DNA of 64,000 nucleotides, from assembly GCA_017534595.1 (NCBI GenBank), contig JAFXVY010000058.1, forward strand, positions 62,001-126,000, read 5' to 3'. The position numbers were made by a program, and so were the translations under genes. This document shows, one piece after another, positions 15,772 to 24,115 of the stretch (position 1 is its first letter; each line of letters starts with the position of its first letter). Origin of the DNA: Ruminococcus sp. GTDB taxonomy: Bacteria; Bacillota; Clostridia; Oscillospirales; Ruminococcaceae. Under the pieces are notes generated by a model, which ran no database searches, was not told where the DNA came from, and saw only the letters and a list, made by a program, of their open reading frames with translations.

Positions 15772-16538
15772 GTACCTTTGCATCATTTTTCAGAAAAGAG
15801 CTCACCGCACGCAAACGCACCGACAAGATAACAGCTCTGACCATAATTTTCCTGTTCCTCGGAGTTCTCGCGCCGGCTACGGCTAAGTTCATGCCAAAGC
15901 TGCTCGAGAAGTTCGGGGACTCGATGACCGACAGCGGCATGACAATAACCGTCTCCGAGCCGACGGCTCTGAGCTCGTTTTCACAGTTCTTCGGCAACTT
16001 CTCAATAGGTCTGATCGTCATGATCGTGATGGAAAGCGGCGTTTTTGCCGGAGAATACAGCTCGGGTACGCTTATCCCGGTGCTGACCAAGGGGCTCAAA
16101 CGGGCAAAGGTCTACTTTGCCAAGCTGCTGACCGTTATCCTGCTCTGGACTGTCTACTACTGGATCAGCTTTTCTGTGATGTACGGCTATACCGCCTATT
16201 ACTGGGATACCGGGGTCGTCAACAACGGTTTTATCGCAGGGTTCAGCGCTTACGCCTACGGTCTTTATCTCCTGATACTCACAGCGGCATTCTCGGCAAT
16301 GGCTTCCACGGGAATACAAACGCTGATAGCTGTCGGAGCCGTTTATCTCGGGGACTCGCTGCTTGCGATGGTACCCAAGCTTTCGGACTGGCTCCCCTGC
16401 CGGCTGATAAAGGTCGAGCAGATCATAAACGGAAAGGAGCAGCCTGACGTACTGCTTCCCGCGTTTGGCGTGACAGCCGCATTGAGCATAGCGGCTGTCA
16501 TCATCTCAAAGCATATATTTGACAAAAAGCCTATCTGA
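15768..16538 (+). CDS. ABC transporter permease (YxlG-like)
   Basis: 256 aa, six predicted membrane helices, including the segments near residues 19-37, 75-95, 115-135, 150-170 and 225-245. It is the ABC-2 type membrane partner of the preceding ATPase, with a 4-bp ATGA overlap. A single permease suggests a homodimer. The FSIGLIVMIVMESGVFAGEYSSGTLIP segment is characteristic of ABC-2 permeases. The substrate is unknown; a peptide antibiotic or lipid-like drug is likely, given the MerR control. A strong terminator follows. Confidence 0.88.
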   Translation: MSTFASFFRKELTARKRTDKITALTIIFLFLGVLAPATAKFMPKLLEKFGDSMTDSGMTITVSEPTALSSFSQFFGNFSIGLIVMIVMESGVFAGEYSSGTLIPVLTKGLKRAKVYFAKLLTVILLWTVYYWISFSVMYGYTAYYWDTGVVNNGFIAGFSAYAYGLYLLILTAAFSAMASTGIQTLIAVGAVYLGDSLLAMVPKLSDWLPCRLIKVEQIINGKEQPDVLLPAFGVTAALSIAAVIISKHIFDKKPI

Positions 16539-16557
16539 AAATACGATACAATTAAAT

Positions 16558-16591
16558 GCGGCTCCGTGAATGTTACGGAGCCGCTTATTTT
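16558..16591 (+). terminator. Terminator of the MerR-ABC operon
   Basis: The arms GCGGCTCCG and CGGAGCCGC are followed by TTATTTTG. Confidence 0.88.
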
Positions 16592-16625
16592 GTAAAATAT
16601 GTTGTAAAAAAATTATTAACGGGTA

Positions 16626-16654
16626 TTGTATTTTGAAATGGGATAGTGTATAAT
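16626..16654 (+). promoter_or_regulatory. Sigma-A promoter of oadG-oadB
   Basis: -35 TTGTAT (16626-16631), 17-bp spacer, -10 TATAAT (16649-16654). The leader is about 65 nt. Confidence 0.7.
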
Positions 16655-16728
16655 AATACTGTATGGTGTGTTTTCGAGTCGGTCATTCTAAGCGAAAACC
16701 CCAAAATACTGATGAAAAGAGTGGTCTG

Positions 16729-17178
16729 ATGACTGATCTGCTGAACAAAGCTCCCGAGCTTATGCTCAAGGGTACCGACAGCAATCTGGACGGCGGAACT
16801 ATCGCTTCGGTCGTTATAACAGGCGTTGTCGTAGTATTTATAGCACTGATATTACTTATCCTGTTTGTTTCAATATACGGAAAATCCTTCGACTCGATCA
16901 ACAAGAAAAAGGATGCAAAGGCCAAAGCCGAGGCTGAGGCAAAGCTCATAGAAGCTTCAAAGGGTGCGGCTGTTCCCGAAGCAAAGGTCGCTGTCAACGA
17001 GCCCCCTGTCGTCGAGGACGGCATCAGCGATGAGACAGTGGCTGTCATAGCGGCGGCGATAGCTGCCATGGGCGCTGCAAGCGGCAAAAAGCTCGCACTG
17101 CGCAGTGTCAGAACGGCGAAGGGCGCAAGGAGCGCCTGGGCTTCCGCCGGCATTGCCGAGAACACAAGACCGTTCTGA
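16729..17178 (+). CDS. oadG: Sodium-pumping decarboxylase gamma subunit (OadG)
   Basis: 149 aa from ATG 16729, with a GAGTGG site; the frame is open to 16663 but has no better start. One transmembrane helix spans about 27-49 and is followed by an Ala/Lys/Glu-rich cytoplasmic stalk. The C-terminus ETVAVIAAAIAAMGAASGKK...GARSAWASAGIAENTRPF is the hallmark of OadG in Clostridia. The gamma subunit anchors the alpha subunit to the membrane part and assembles the oxaloacetate or methylmalonyl-CoA decarboxylase complex, which exports Na+. The gene sits 41 bp before oadB. Alpha and biotin-carrier genes are not in the window. Confidence 0.85.
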   Translation: MTDLLNKAPELMLKGTDSNLDGGTIASVVITGVVVVFIALILLILFVSIYGKSFDSINKKKDAKAKAEAEAKLIEASKGAAVPEAKVAVNEPPVVEDGISDETVAVIAAAIAAMGAASGKKLALRSVRTAKGARSAWASAGIAENTRPF

Positions 17179-17219
17179 GGTCACTTACCGCATTATACTG
17201 AAAGGAACGTGTTTATCTG

Positions 17220-18464
17220 ATGGGTATTATAGAGAGCTTCCTTGATACCATGGCTGATCTTGCCTCGCAGTCCGGCGTAGCCGGGTTCTTCGCCGACGGG
17301 GGCTGGAAAAACATCATAATGATACTTATTTCGTTTTTGTTTATGTATCTGGCTATCGCCAAGGGCTTCGAGCCGCTGCTGCTGCTGCCGATCTCCTTCG
17401 GTATGCTGCTTACGAACCTCCCCTTTGCCGAGATGTATCATCCCGAATACTGGGAATATCTTGAAAACGTGCCGGAGAGGACAGGCGAACTCAACAGCCA
17501 CTTCATAGACTACTCACGAATATTGCAGCACGGAGGTCTGCTCGACATCTTGTATATGGGTGTCAAACTACAGATCTATCCGCCGTTGATCTTCTTGGGA
17601 ATCGGCGCGATGACCGATTTCGGCCCGCTGATAGCCAACCCCAAGAGCTTCCTGCTCGGTGCGGCGGCTCAGGGCGGTATCTTCTTTACATTTATCGGCG
17701 CTGCCCTGCTGAATATGTCTGCTGCCGAGTGCGGTTCTATCGCGATCATCGGCGGTGCAGACGGCCCGACAGCGATCTATGTATCCTCAAAGCTCCTGTC
17801 AAAGACGGATACGATCGGCGTAGGTACGATCGCTCTTGCGGCGTACACCTACATGGCACTGGTACCGATCATACAACCGCCTATAATGCGGGCGCTGACC
17901 ACAAAGAAAGAACGCTCGGTCGTTATGGGTCAGCTCAGAAGCGTATCAAAGATAGAAAAGCTCATCTTCCCGATACTTGTTACGGTTATTATCTCGCTAA
18001 TGGTTCCCTCGGCTGCGCCTCTGGTCGGTATGCTGATGTTCGGCAACCTGCTTAAAGAAAGCGGCTGCTGCGACCGTATCGCCAAGACGGCTCAGAACGA
18101 GCTCATGAATATAATCACGATATTCCTCGGTGTTTCGGTCGGCGCTACCACAAGAGCCGACAAGATCCTGACCCTCTCCTTTGGAAAGGTCATCCTGCTC
18201 GGAGTTATTGCATTCTCGATCGGTACTGCCTGCGGCATACTGCTCGGCAAGCTGATGTATGTGATCTCCAAGGGCAAGATCAATCCCCTTATTGGTTCGG
18301 CCGGTGTTTCGGCAGTTCCTATGGCAGCCCGTGTATCCCAGAAGGTCGGCCAGGAGGAAGTTCCCACGAACTACCTTCTTATGCACGCTATGGGTCCGAA
18401 CGTTGCAGGTGTTATCGGTTCGGCTGTTGCCGCCGGTGTACTGCTCTCGATAGTTCAGGTTTAA
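17220..18464 (+). CDS. oadB: Sodium-pumping decarboxylase beta subunit (OadB)
   Basis: 414 aa, a polytopic membrane protein that carries the carboxybiotin decarboxylation site and the Na+ channel. The conserved GGADGPTAIYVSSKL segment (near 180-194) and the C-terminal GSAGVSAVPMAARVSQKVGQ...NYLLMHAMGPNVAGVIGSAVAAG are characteristic. The start follows GAAAGGAACG. Together with oadG this is a two-gene membrane module. Whether it serves oxaloacetate, methylmalonyl-CoA or glutaconyl-CoA decarboxylase depends on alpha subunits encoded elsewhere. Confidence 0.93.
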   Translation: MGIIESFLDTMADLASQSGVAGFFADGGWKNIIMILISFLFMYLAIAKGFEPLLLLPISFGMLLTNLPFAEMYHPEYWEYLENVPERTGELNSHFIDYSRILQHGGLLDILYMGVKLQIYPPLIFLGIGAMTDFGPLIANPKSFLLGAAAQGGIFFTFIGAALLNMSAAECGSIAIIGGADGPTAIYVSSKLLSKTDTIGVGTIALAAYTYMALVPIIQPPIMRALTTKKERSVVMGQLRSVSKIEKLIFPILVTVIISLMVPSAAPLVGMLMFGNLLKESGCCDRIAKTAQNELMNIITIFLGVSVGATTRADKILTLSFGKVILLGVIAFSIGTACGILLGKLMYVISKGKINPLIGSAGVSAVPMAARVSQKVGQEEVPTNYLLMHAMGPNVAGVIGSAVAAGVLLSIVQV

Positions 18465-18475
18465 CACATAACATT

Positions 18476-18504
18476 AAAGGCTCCCCTCGCGGGAGCCTTT
18501 CTTT
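18476..18504 (+). terminator. Terminator after oadB
   Basis: Arms AAAGGCTCCC and GGGAGCCTTT are followed by CTTTAT. Confidence 0.9.
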
Positions 18505-18519
18505 ATATTTGTAAATATA

Positions 18520-18552
18520 CAAAACAACGGCAGGGCTCTCACCCTGCCGTTT
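18520..18552 (-). terminator. Terminator of the exported 510-aa protein gene
   Basis: On the minus strand, AACGGCAGGG/CCCTGCCGTT is followed by GTTTTG. Confidence 0.8.
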
Positions 18553-18584
18553 GAATTATCATGTCTGTTCGATCATCTTTGAGA

Positions 18585-20117
18585 TCACATTACATTGCCG
18601 AAGATCTTGTCAGATAGCTCAGTGCCGAGCTTCTGCTTGATACCTGCGATGAATGCATCGGTGTTGCAGCTCTCGAGATAGGCCTTGATGCCGTCCTCAT
18701 CGAGCTTGTAAGAAGTGCCGCTGGGGATAGCAACATCGGTAGCGTCATTAGCGGAACCGGTGACCTTTACTGTAACTGCCTTCTCGTTGTTCTTAGAGGC
18801 GTCGATCGTTACATCAATGGCATCATCGGTGCAGGCGGAGTCAAAGTTCACGCTGAAGGTCTCCGAACCGGTATTGAGGCTGAAGCCTGCCTTGCCGGAT
18901 ACAAAGTTTCCTGCTTCCTTGAGGTTCTCAGCAGTAATAGAAGCTGTAACACTGGAGCCCTGCATTTCAACGGAGAAATCGAAGGAACCGTTGATCTCGT
19001 CGTTGCTGCTGTCGAATGCGCCGTTGAGCTTGACGTTGCTGCCCTGGAAGGAAGCGTCCATATCAAGAGCGAAAACAGTACCGTCATCGATAGCGACCAT
19101 CTTGATAACACCGGTCTGACCCATGTCAAGAGCGAAGCCCTTTTCCTCACCGTCGAGAGAATAGAGGTCGATGGTGAACAGAGTCTTGTCGTTATCGGTG
19201 CCTGTGGTCTTGCTCAGAGATTCCTTGAGCTGATTGATCATCTTGTCGTAATCCTCGGCGCTTACACCGCCCTGAGCGGCATAATCCTTGAGAAGCTGAT
19301 CACCGGCAGCCTTGTCGGCAACGGCATTTACGATATCAAGGATCACCTGACCGGTAACATCGATGGTCTTTACAGTGTAATCATAGGCATAGCCCTTGAT
19401 GTCGCCGGATACATTGCCCTTCTCTGTCCCGTCGGGAACAGCATCCTCGATAGCCTTTACATACTCCTCGAGATCATTGGTAAGAGCCTCAAAGTCGATA
19501 TCTCCGAGCACATCCTTGATCTGATTGGCATCCATGTTATTGGCGCCCGTAGCAAGTGCATTGTTGCCGAGGCCGGCGGTAAGGCTGTTGAGCTTGGAGA
19601 GGTCAACGCCCGACTTGCTTGCGTACTCCTGGAGATAGTTGGTTATCTCATCGCTGCTGCCGGTAAGGAAAGCGTCGTTGAGTTCGGGACACTTGATGTA
19701 ATATACTTTATTCTGATTGTCGATCGTAAGATCGAGTGAAGCAAGAGTATCCGAGCCGTAGGTCGCGGCGATATTTGCACCTGTAAGACCGGACTTCTGC
19801 ATAGTCTTGGCCTCGACAGCTAACGGCTTGACCTCAAAGCCCAGCTCCTTGGTGAATGCGGGTCCGAATTCGAGCTCAACCTTTCCGCTGTAAGCGAAAT
19901 CGAGCTCGCCGTTGATAGCCTTCTCGACCTTATCGGCGGTGGCTACCATTTTCTCCTTTACCCTGTTGAAAGTGGAATTCGATTCGCTGGCCTTGCTCTT
20001 TGTCTCGGCTTCTTTATCTTTATCTTTCTTATCAAACACATAAAGAACGCCCGAGCCGGCTACAGTAACAGCAAGAACTCCCGACAGAACAGGGGTAAGA
20101 ACACTACTTTTTACCAT
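18585..20117 (-). CDS. Large membrane-anchored exported protein of unknown function
   Basis: 510 aa. An N-terminal hydrophobic helix (about 8-27: LTPVLSGVLAVTVAGSGVLYVF) has no lipobox and is followed by a short Lys/Asp/Glu run. The rest is a long acidic extracellular region. Its second half is rich in alternating Ser/Thr/Asp/Gly beta-strand segments (FDFSVEMQGSSVTASITAENL and similar), and a YYIKCPELNDAFL segment lies near 140. I do not recognise the family; the pattern recalls lipid- or ligand-binding beta sheets of LolA/LppX type, but that is only a guess. The start follows GGAGGAG. It has a strong promoter and two terminators around it, so it is monocistronic. Confidence 0.85.
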   Translation of the reverse strand: MVKSSVLTPVLSGVLAVTVAGSGVLYVFDKKDKDKEAETKSKASESNSTFNRVKEKMVATADKVEKAINGELDFAYSGKVELEFGPAFTKELGFEVKPLAVEAKTMQKSGLTGANIAATYGSDTLASLDLTIDNQNKVYYIKCPELNDAFLTGSSDEITNYLQEYASKSGVDLSKLNSLTAGLGNNALATGANNMDANQIKDVLGDIDFEALTNDLEEYVKAIEDAVPDGTEKGNVSGDIKGYAYDYTVKTIDVTGQVILDIVNAVADKAAGDQLLKDYAAQGGVSAEDYDKMINQLKESLSKTTGTDNDKTLFTIDLYSLDGEEKGFALDMGQTGVIKMVAIDDGTVFALDMDASFQGSNVKLNGAFDSSNDEINGSFDFSVEMQGSSVTASITAENLKEAGNFVSGKAGFSLNTGSETFSVNFDSACTDDAIDVTIDASKNNEKAVTVKVTGSANDATDVAIPSGTSYKLDEDGIKAYLESCNTDAFIAGIKQKLGTELSDKIFGNVM

Positions 20118-20165
20118 TATCAGTCTCCTCCTTCTAAATGTCTCAGGACATATTTATACGCCTAC

Positions 20166-20194
20166 ATTATACCACATATATTTACTGTTGTCAA
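20166..20194 (-). promoter_or_regulatory. Near-consensus promoter of the 510-aa exported protein
   Basis: On the minus strand, TTGACA (20189-20194), 17 bp with TGG, and TATAAT (20166-20171): both hexamers are perfect, so expression should be high. Confidence 0.88.
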
Positions 20195-20271
20195 TCGCAA
20201 ATGGCGCAGTATCGGGGTCTGTGACAAAATTTCATCATTCTGTCACATTGTGAAAACCCGGTGAAAAGCCG

Positions 20272-20556
20272 TTATGCCCGGTTAGTTTTGAATTCGGCAG
20301 CCTTCTCGTTGAGATAAGCAACAGTGCGCTCAAGACCCTCGGGAGAGAATTCCTCGCAGAGCTCCGAAACATATTCGCTCGGGTCGGTGAGATCAAAGCA
20401 CTTCATACCGTACCAGATGACCGTGTAAAGCTCGGTCTTGTCGTCGGTCTTGCGTTTGACGATGCGGTAATTGAACTCGGTGAACAGGCTCCCCGTCCAG
20501 ATGTTGCCAAAGTCCCAGAATGCAAAGGTGGGAAGATCAAGCAATCCGTGAAGCAT
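20272..20556 (-). CDS. Small protein of unknown function
   Basis: 94 aa from ATG 20556, which is preceded by AGGAGG; the longer frame to 20586 lies upstream of that RBS. It has no signal peptide or membrane helix. The N-terminal half is aromatic (LDLPTFAFWDFGNIWTGSLFTEF), then a YTVIWYGMKCFDLTDPSE segment and a helical, acidic C-terminus. I do not recognise it. It has its own TTGACA-17-TATAAT promoter, so it is a real gene. No terminator is clear; a TGTGACA/TGTCACA inverted repeat lies just downstream (20220-20248). Confidence 0.75.
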   Translation of the reverse strand: MLHGLLDLPTFAFWDFGNIWTGSLFTEFNYRIVKRKTDDKTELYTVIWYGMKCFDLTDPSEYVSELCEEFSPEGLERTVAYLNEKAAEFKTNRA

Positions 20557-20586
20557 AGTATACCTCCTAAAAAATGATCTAAACAT

Positions 20587-20615
20587 ATTATATCATACAA
20601 AAACGCTTTTGTCAA
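20587..20615 (-). promoter_or_regulatory. Consensus promoter of the 94-aa protein
   Basis: On the minus strand, TTGACA (20610-20615), 17-bp spacer, TATAAT (20587-20592). Confidence 0.85.
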
Positions 20616-20692
20616 AATATTCATGCGCAGTTTTCCGTACATAGCAGGAGCCTGCGGTGTAAAACTAATAAAAACAAAACGGAGGTCATTAT

Positions 20693-21535
20693 ATGGATAA
20701 GAATAAACTGCTCGCCGCAGCTTCGGCAGCCATGCTGCTCTGCTCCTGCTCATCAGCCGAGGACAGCAGCTCAAAGGATGAAAGCGGCTATTTCGAGATG
20801 CTCGGCGAAGCTTTCCTTGAAGCCGGAAACGTCTCGGAGGCTGTGACCGACTTCTCTGCTCTGTCGCGTGAAAAACACGGCTACGGACAGGGCATACAGC
20901 TTGATGATAAGAACCGCCCGGCAGGTGCTCTCGACTTCAATTCGGTGTACGGCAAATACTCTGCGAAAGCAATAAACGAAACAGAAGATAAGACGATCAC
21001 GCTTACCTTCGATCAGGGCTACGAGAACGGCTATACGGCAGGAATACTTGACACATTGAAAGAAAAGAATGTCAAGGCGATATTTTTTGTATTGCAGGAC
21101 TATGCCGAAAAGAATCCCGAGCTTGTCAGACGTATGATCGACGAGGGGCACACCGTCGGGAATCATTCTGTCTCTCACCGTTCTGTGCCCGGCCTGTCCG
21201 AGGCTGAATGCAGAGAGGAGATACTCGGGCTGCACAAGTATATTACTGACAACTTCGGTTATGATATGACGCTGTTCCGTCCGCCCATGGGCGAATTCTC
21301 GGAGCTGTCGCTTGCCGTGACGCAGAGCTGCGGCTATGAGACCGTTCTCTGGAGCTATGCCTACGCCGACTGGGATGTAAACGATCAGCCGGAGCCGTCG
21401 GCTGCGCTCAAAAAGCTTACCGGTGCCCTGCATAGCGGAGCGATCTATCTGCTGCATTCGGTCTCGAAGACCAATGCCGAGATACTCGGCAGCTTCATAG
21501 ATGCAGCGCTCGCCGAGGGCTACACCTTCGTATAG
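20693..21535 (+). CDS. PdaA-like polysaccharide deacetylase lipoprotein
   Basis: 280 aa. A lipoprotein signal ends near Cys19 (MLLCSCSS). A Ser/Asp/Glu linker follows, then a NodB-type deacetylase domain. Motif 1 reads TFDQGYENG, motif 2 GNHSVSHRSVPG (metal His-Ser-x-x-His), and motif 3 FRPPMGEFSE, followed by VLWSYAYADWDVNDQ and GAIYLLHSVSKTNAE. This set matches PdaA, the N-acetylmuramic acid deacetylase that makes muramic delta-lactam in spore cortex. Combined with dpaAB in this window it fits a sporulating lineage, although many clostridial PdaA-like enzymes act in vegetative cells. Only a weak promoter is seen. The next gene has its own. Confidence 0.88.
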   Translation: MDKNKLLAAASAAMLLCSCSSAEDSSSKDESGYFEMLGEAFLEAGNVSEAVTDFSALSREKHGYGQGIQLDDKNRPAGALDFNSVYGKYSAKAINETEDKTITLTFDQGYENGYTAGILDTLKEKNVKAIFFVLQDYAEKNPELVRRMIDEGHTVGNHSVSHRSVPGLSEAECREEILGLHKYITDNFGYDMTLFRPPMGEFSELSLAVTQSCGYETVLWSYAYADWDVNDQPEPSAALKKLTGALHSGAIYLLHSVSKTNAEILGSFIDAALAEGYTFV

Positions 21536-21559
21536 AAAGTCCGTTTTAATAAATTGTAC

Positions 21560-21588
21560 TTGAAAAGCAGGAGCATCTGTGGTATAAT
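21560..21588 (+). promoter_or_regulatory. Sigma-A promoter of the DUF5662-RNase M5-MBOAT-DHHW operon
   Basis: -35 TTGAAA (21560-21565), 17 bp ending TGG, -10 TATAAT (21583-21588). Confidence 0.8.
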
Positions 21589-21622
21589 CATAGACGGTAA
21601 CGAACAGGAAGGAGTACCTGCT

Positions 21623-22150
21623 ATGATAAAAGCATGGGAGCATTTCAAAACGATAACCCGCCACAGACACGCAGTCATAAAGCACTGTAAAAAAGCCGGA
21701 ATACTGTTTCAGGGATTGTTCCACGATCTCTCCAAATATATGCCTTCGGAGTTCATCGTAGGGGCGCAGCATTATCAGGGCGACCGTTCCCCCAACGAGG
21801 GCGAGCGCGAGGACTACGGCTTTTCCTATGCCTGGATGCACCACAAGGGCCGCAATAAGCATCATTTCGAGTACTGGACCGACTACGACCCAAAAACAAG
21901 GCTGATGTCTCCGGTGAAGATGCCGCTGAGATATGTCAAAGAGATGTTCTGCGACAGAGTTGCCGCAAGCAAGATCTATAACGGCGAGAAATATACAGAC
22001 GGCGACGGGCTCGCATACTTTCAGAAGGGCAAGAATACTCGATGCATCCACCCCGAGACCTCGGCACTGCTCGAAAAGCTGCTCACCATGCTCAGGGATA
22101 AAGGCGAAGACTACACCTTCGCCTACATAAGAAAGCTGAAGAAATACTGA
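21623..22150 (+). CDS. DUF5662 family protein
   Basis: 175 aa from ATG 21623, with GGAAGGAG upstream; the longer frame overlaps the promoter. The conserved GLFHDLSKYMPSEF, AWMHHKGRNKHHFEYW and MPLRYVKEMFCDRVAASK segments define this uncharacterised Firmicutes family. The HD pair and several His residues suggest a metal-dependent HD-like hydrolase, which is an inference. It is the first gene of an operon and its stop TGA overlaps the ATG of the RNase M5 gene. Confidence 0.87.
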   Translation: MIKAWEHFKTITRHRHAVIKHCKKAGILFQGLFHDLSKYMPSEFIVGAQHYQGDRSPNEGEREDYGFSYAWMHHKGRNKHHFEYWTDYDPKTRLMSPVKMPLRYVKEMFCDRVAASKIYNGEKYTDGDGLAYFQKGKNTRCIHPETSALLEKLLTMLRDKGEDYTFAYIRKLKKY

Positions 22151-22752
22151 TGGAAAAGCTCAGGATCCCTCAGGCGGTGATCGTCGAGGGAAAGTACGAT
22201 AAGATAAAGCTCTCTGCCCTGCTCGATGCGGTCATAATCACCACGGACGGTTTCCGCATCTTCAAGGATAAGGAGAACGCCGAGCTGATAAGGCGTTATG
22301 CCGCTGCGGCGGGGATAGTGATACTCACCGATTCCGATGCCGCCGGATTCAAGATACGCAGCCATATAAAGGGGATATGCCCCGAGGGGCGGATAATAAA
22401 CATCTATATCCCGGATATCTACGGCAAGGAGCAGCGCAAGGCTGAGCCCTCCAAAGAGGGCAAGCTCGGAGTCGAGGGTATGGATATAGAACTGCTTCAT
22501 GAGCTGTTCACCAAAGCCGGAGTGCTCTGCGAGAGAGAGGAGACGTCCGACAAGCTCACCATGACTGATCTGTATGAGCTGGGGCTGTTCGGATGCACAG
22601 GAAGCAGCGAGCTGCGGCGCCGGGCCGCACTGAGCCTCTCACTGCCCGAGCGGATGACCGCAAAGGCTCTGCTCGATGCAGCCAACACGCTGTTTGATAA
22701 GAAAGAATTCATTGCCCGCATAAACGCGGTCAGGGAGGAGACGGAGAATTGA
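22150..22752 (+). CDS. rnmV: Ribonuclease M5 (Toprim domain)
   Basis: 200 aa. The Toprim domain occupies the N-terminus: the acidic residue is in VIVEGKYDKIKL, and the DxD pair in LTDSDAAGFKIR. The conserved KLGVEGMD segment and a helical C-terminus follow. RNase M5 trims precursor 5S rRNA, with ribosomal protein L18 as partner. The length is as usual for the family. It is coupled to DUF5662 by a one-base overlap (TGATG) and to the next gene by TTGA, with the downstream start codon TTG. Confidence 0.88.
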   Translation: MEKLRIPQAVIVEGKYDKIKLSALLDAVIITTDGFRIFKDKENAELIRRYAAAAGIVILTDSDAAGFKIRSHIKGICPEGRIINIYIPDIYGKEQRKAEPSKEGKLGVEGMDIELLHELFTKAGVLCEREETSDKLTMTDLYELGLFGCTGSSELRRRAALSLSLPERMTAKALLDAANTLFDKKEFIARINAVREETEN

Positions 22753-24101
22753 ACTTTACAAGTATTACCTTTCTCTACTTCTTTCTGCCTGCGTTTTTTC
22801 TTATATATGCCGTAACTAAGCCCGCATACCGCGCTTACATTATGCTGATCGGCAGCTGCACTGTCATCTGCTGGGGCTCGCCTTACGGGCTTGTCCCGCT
22901 TGCGATATCTGTACTGATATCGTATCTGTGTTCGCTGTGTATAGATTCTCTGAGGGATAGGAAAAAGCTTTCGGTGCTGCTGCTGATAGTTTCACTGCTG
23001 ACAAATCTTGCCGCGGTTGTGCTGTTCTGTTCTTTGCCGACGGTCAGGAGCCGTCTGTTCACTGCGATAGGCGCGGGTATCTACGCTCTGCATTCGGCAG
23101 CTTATACCTTTGACGTTTACAGGAATGAATGTGAGGCCGTCAGGTCTCCCCTGCGGCTCGCTGCATACATAAGCTTTCTCCCCTCGCTCTGCGGGATCCC
23201 CCTTGTAAAGCCCAAAGAGACTATCGGGCAGATGAAAGAGACGTCTGTCAGGAGCGATATGCTCACGGACGGGATACTGCTTTTGCTGTTCGGTATAGCC
23301 GCAAAGGTCATAGTCGGAGACAGGCTTTATACGCTCTTTCAGGAGCTTGAGGCTTCCGCAAAGGGCGACCTGTCAATGCTGATGTCCTGGCTCGGAGCCT
23401 TTATTTTCGGCTTTTCCGTCTTTGCACGGCTCAAGGGTTATGCCTGTATAGCGCAGGGCTTCGGAATGATGCTCGGTTTCAGGATAGGCCCGAGCTTCGA
23501 CTACCCTTATTCCAAGACCACTCTGAGAGAGTATCTGGCATCATATAACATATCTGCATACAGCTTTGTTCAGCGCTATGTTTTCAGACCTATTGCCGGC
23601 AGCGAAACGAATCAGGCGCGTACTCTTACTGCAAGCGCCGTATCTCTTGTAGTCATCTGCGCGAGCTACAGACCTTCGGCATCGTTCCTTATCTGGGGTG
23701 CCGGAGCGGCGCTGTTCATCAGCCTTGAGATCATTCTTGACAGCAGACTTTCACACGTCCCGAGGCCTGTCCGATTTATCATGACCCATATGCTTACCGT
23801 TATCGGCTGGGCTGTTATCTCGCAGAAGACCGCAGTCTCTTCGCTTGAATATGTTGCTCATATGCTGACCGGAGCTCTCACACTCGATACCACCCCTCTG
23901 CTTTACTATTTCCGTTCGGCTGCACCGCTGTTCGTGCTGATCCTTCTGTTTGAATCGAAAAGCCTGCGCAACGCGGTGGCAAAGCTCGAGGAAAGGTCTG
24001 TCAGCCCGATCACCGTTATCAAGCCTGTGCTTATCTTAACACTGCTCGTTATGGTAACTGTATTCCTGATGTCCGGCTCTGTACAGAGCGGCATACTGTA
24101 A
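22749..24101 (+). CDS. Degenerate MBOAT-like membrane protein (catalytic His missing)
   Basis: 450 aa, TTG start overlapping the rnmV stop (TTGA), preceded by GGAGGAGACGGAG. It has about ten transmembrane helices and the MBOAT layout: SITFLYFFLPAFF at the N-terminus and YTFDVYRNE near 119, with GFGMMLGFRIGPSFDYPYSKTTLREYLASY near 237-266. In active AlgI-type enzymes the next positions read WHIS, WHG and WG..HG. Here they are YNIS (266-269), SYRP (306-309) and WGAGA (316-320), so every catalytic His is lost. The fold is kept while the chemistry is not, so it may be a pseudo-enzyme transporter or scaffold. The next gene, a DHHW protein, is its normal partner type. Confidence 0.8.
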   Translation: MNFTSITFLYFFLPAFFLIYAVTKPAYRAYIMLIGSCTVICWGSPYGLVPLAISVLISYLCSLCIDSLRDRKKLSVLLLIVSLLTNLAAVVLFCSLPTVRSRLFTAIGAGIYALHSAAYTFDVYRNECEAVRSPLRLAAYISFLPSLCGIPLVKPKETIGQMKETSVRSDMLTDGILLLLFGIAAKVIVGDRLYTLFQELEASAKGDLSMLMSWLGAFIFGFSVFARLKGYACIAQGFGMMLGFRIGPSFDYPYSKTTLREYLASYNISAYSFVQRYVFRPIAGSETNQARTLTASAVSLVVICASYRPSASFLIWGAGAALFISLEIILDSRLSHVPRPVRFIMTHMLTVIGWAVISQKTAVSSLEYVAHMLTGALTLDTTPLLYYFRSAAPLFVLILLFESKSLRNAVAKLEERSVSPITVIKPVLILTLLVMVTVFLMSGSVQSGIL

Positions 24102-24115
24102 GGGAGGCGACGGAT

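Noticed and set aside
20771-22051. 426-aa open frame opposite PdaA-like and DUF5662 genes
   Set aside because: Shadow frame; the plus-strand genes have promoters, RBS sites and conserved motifs.
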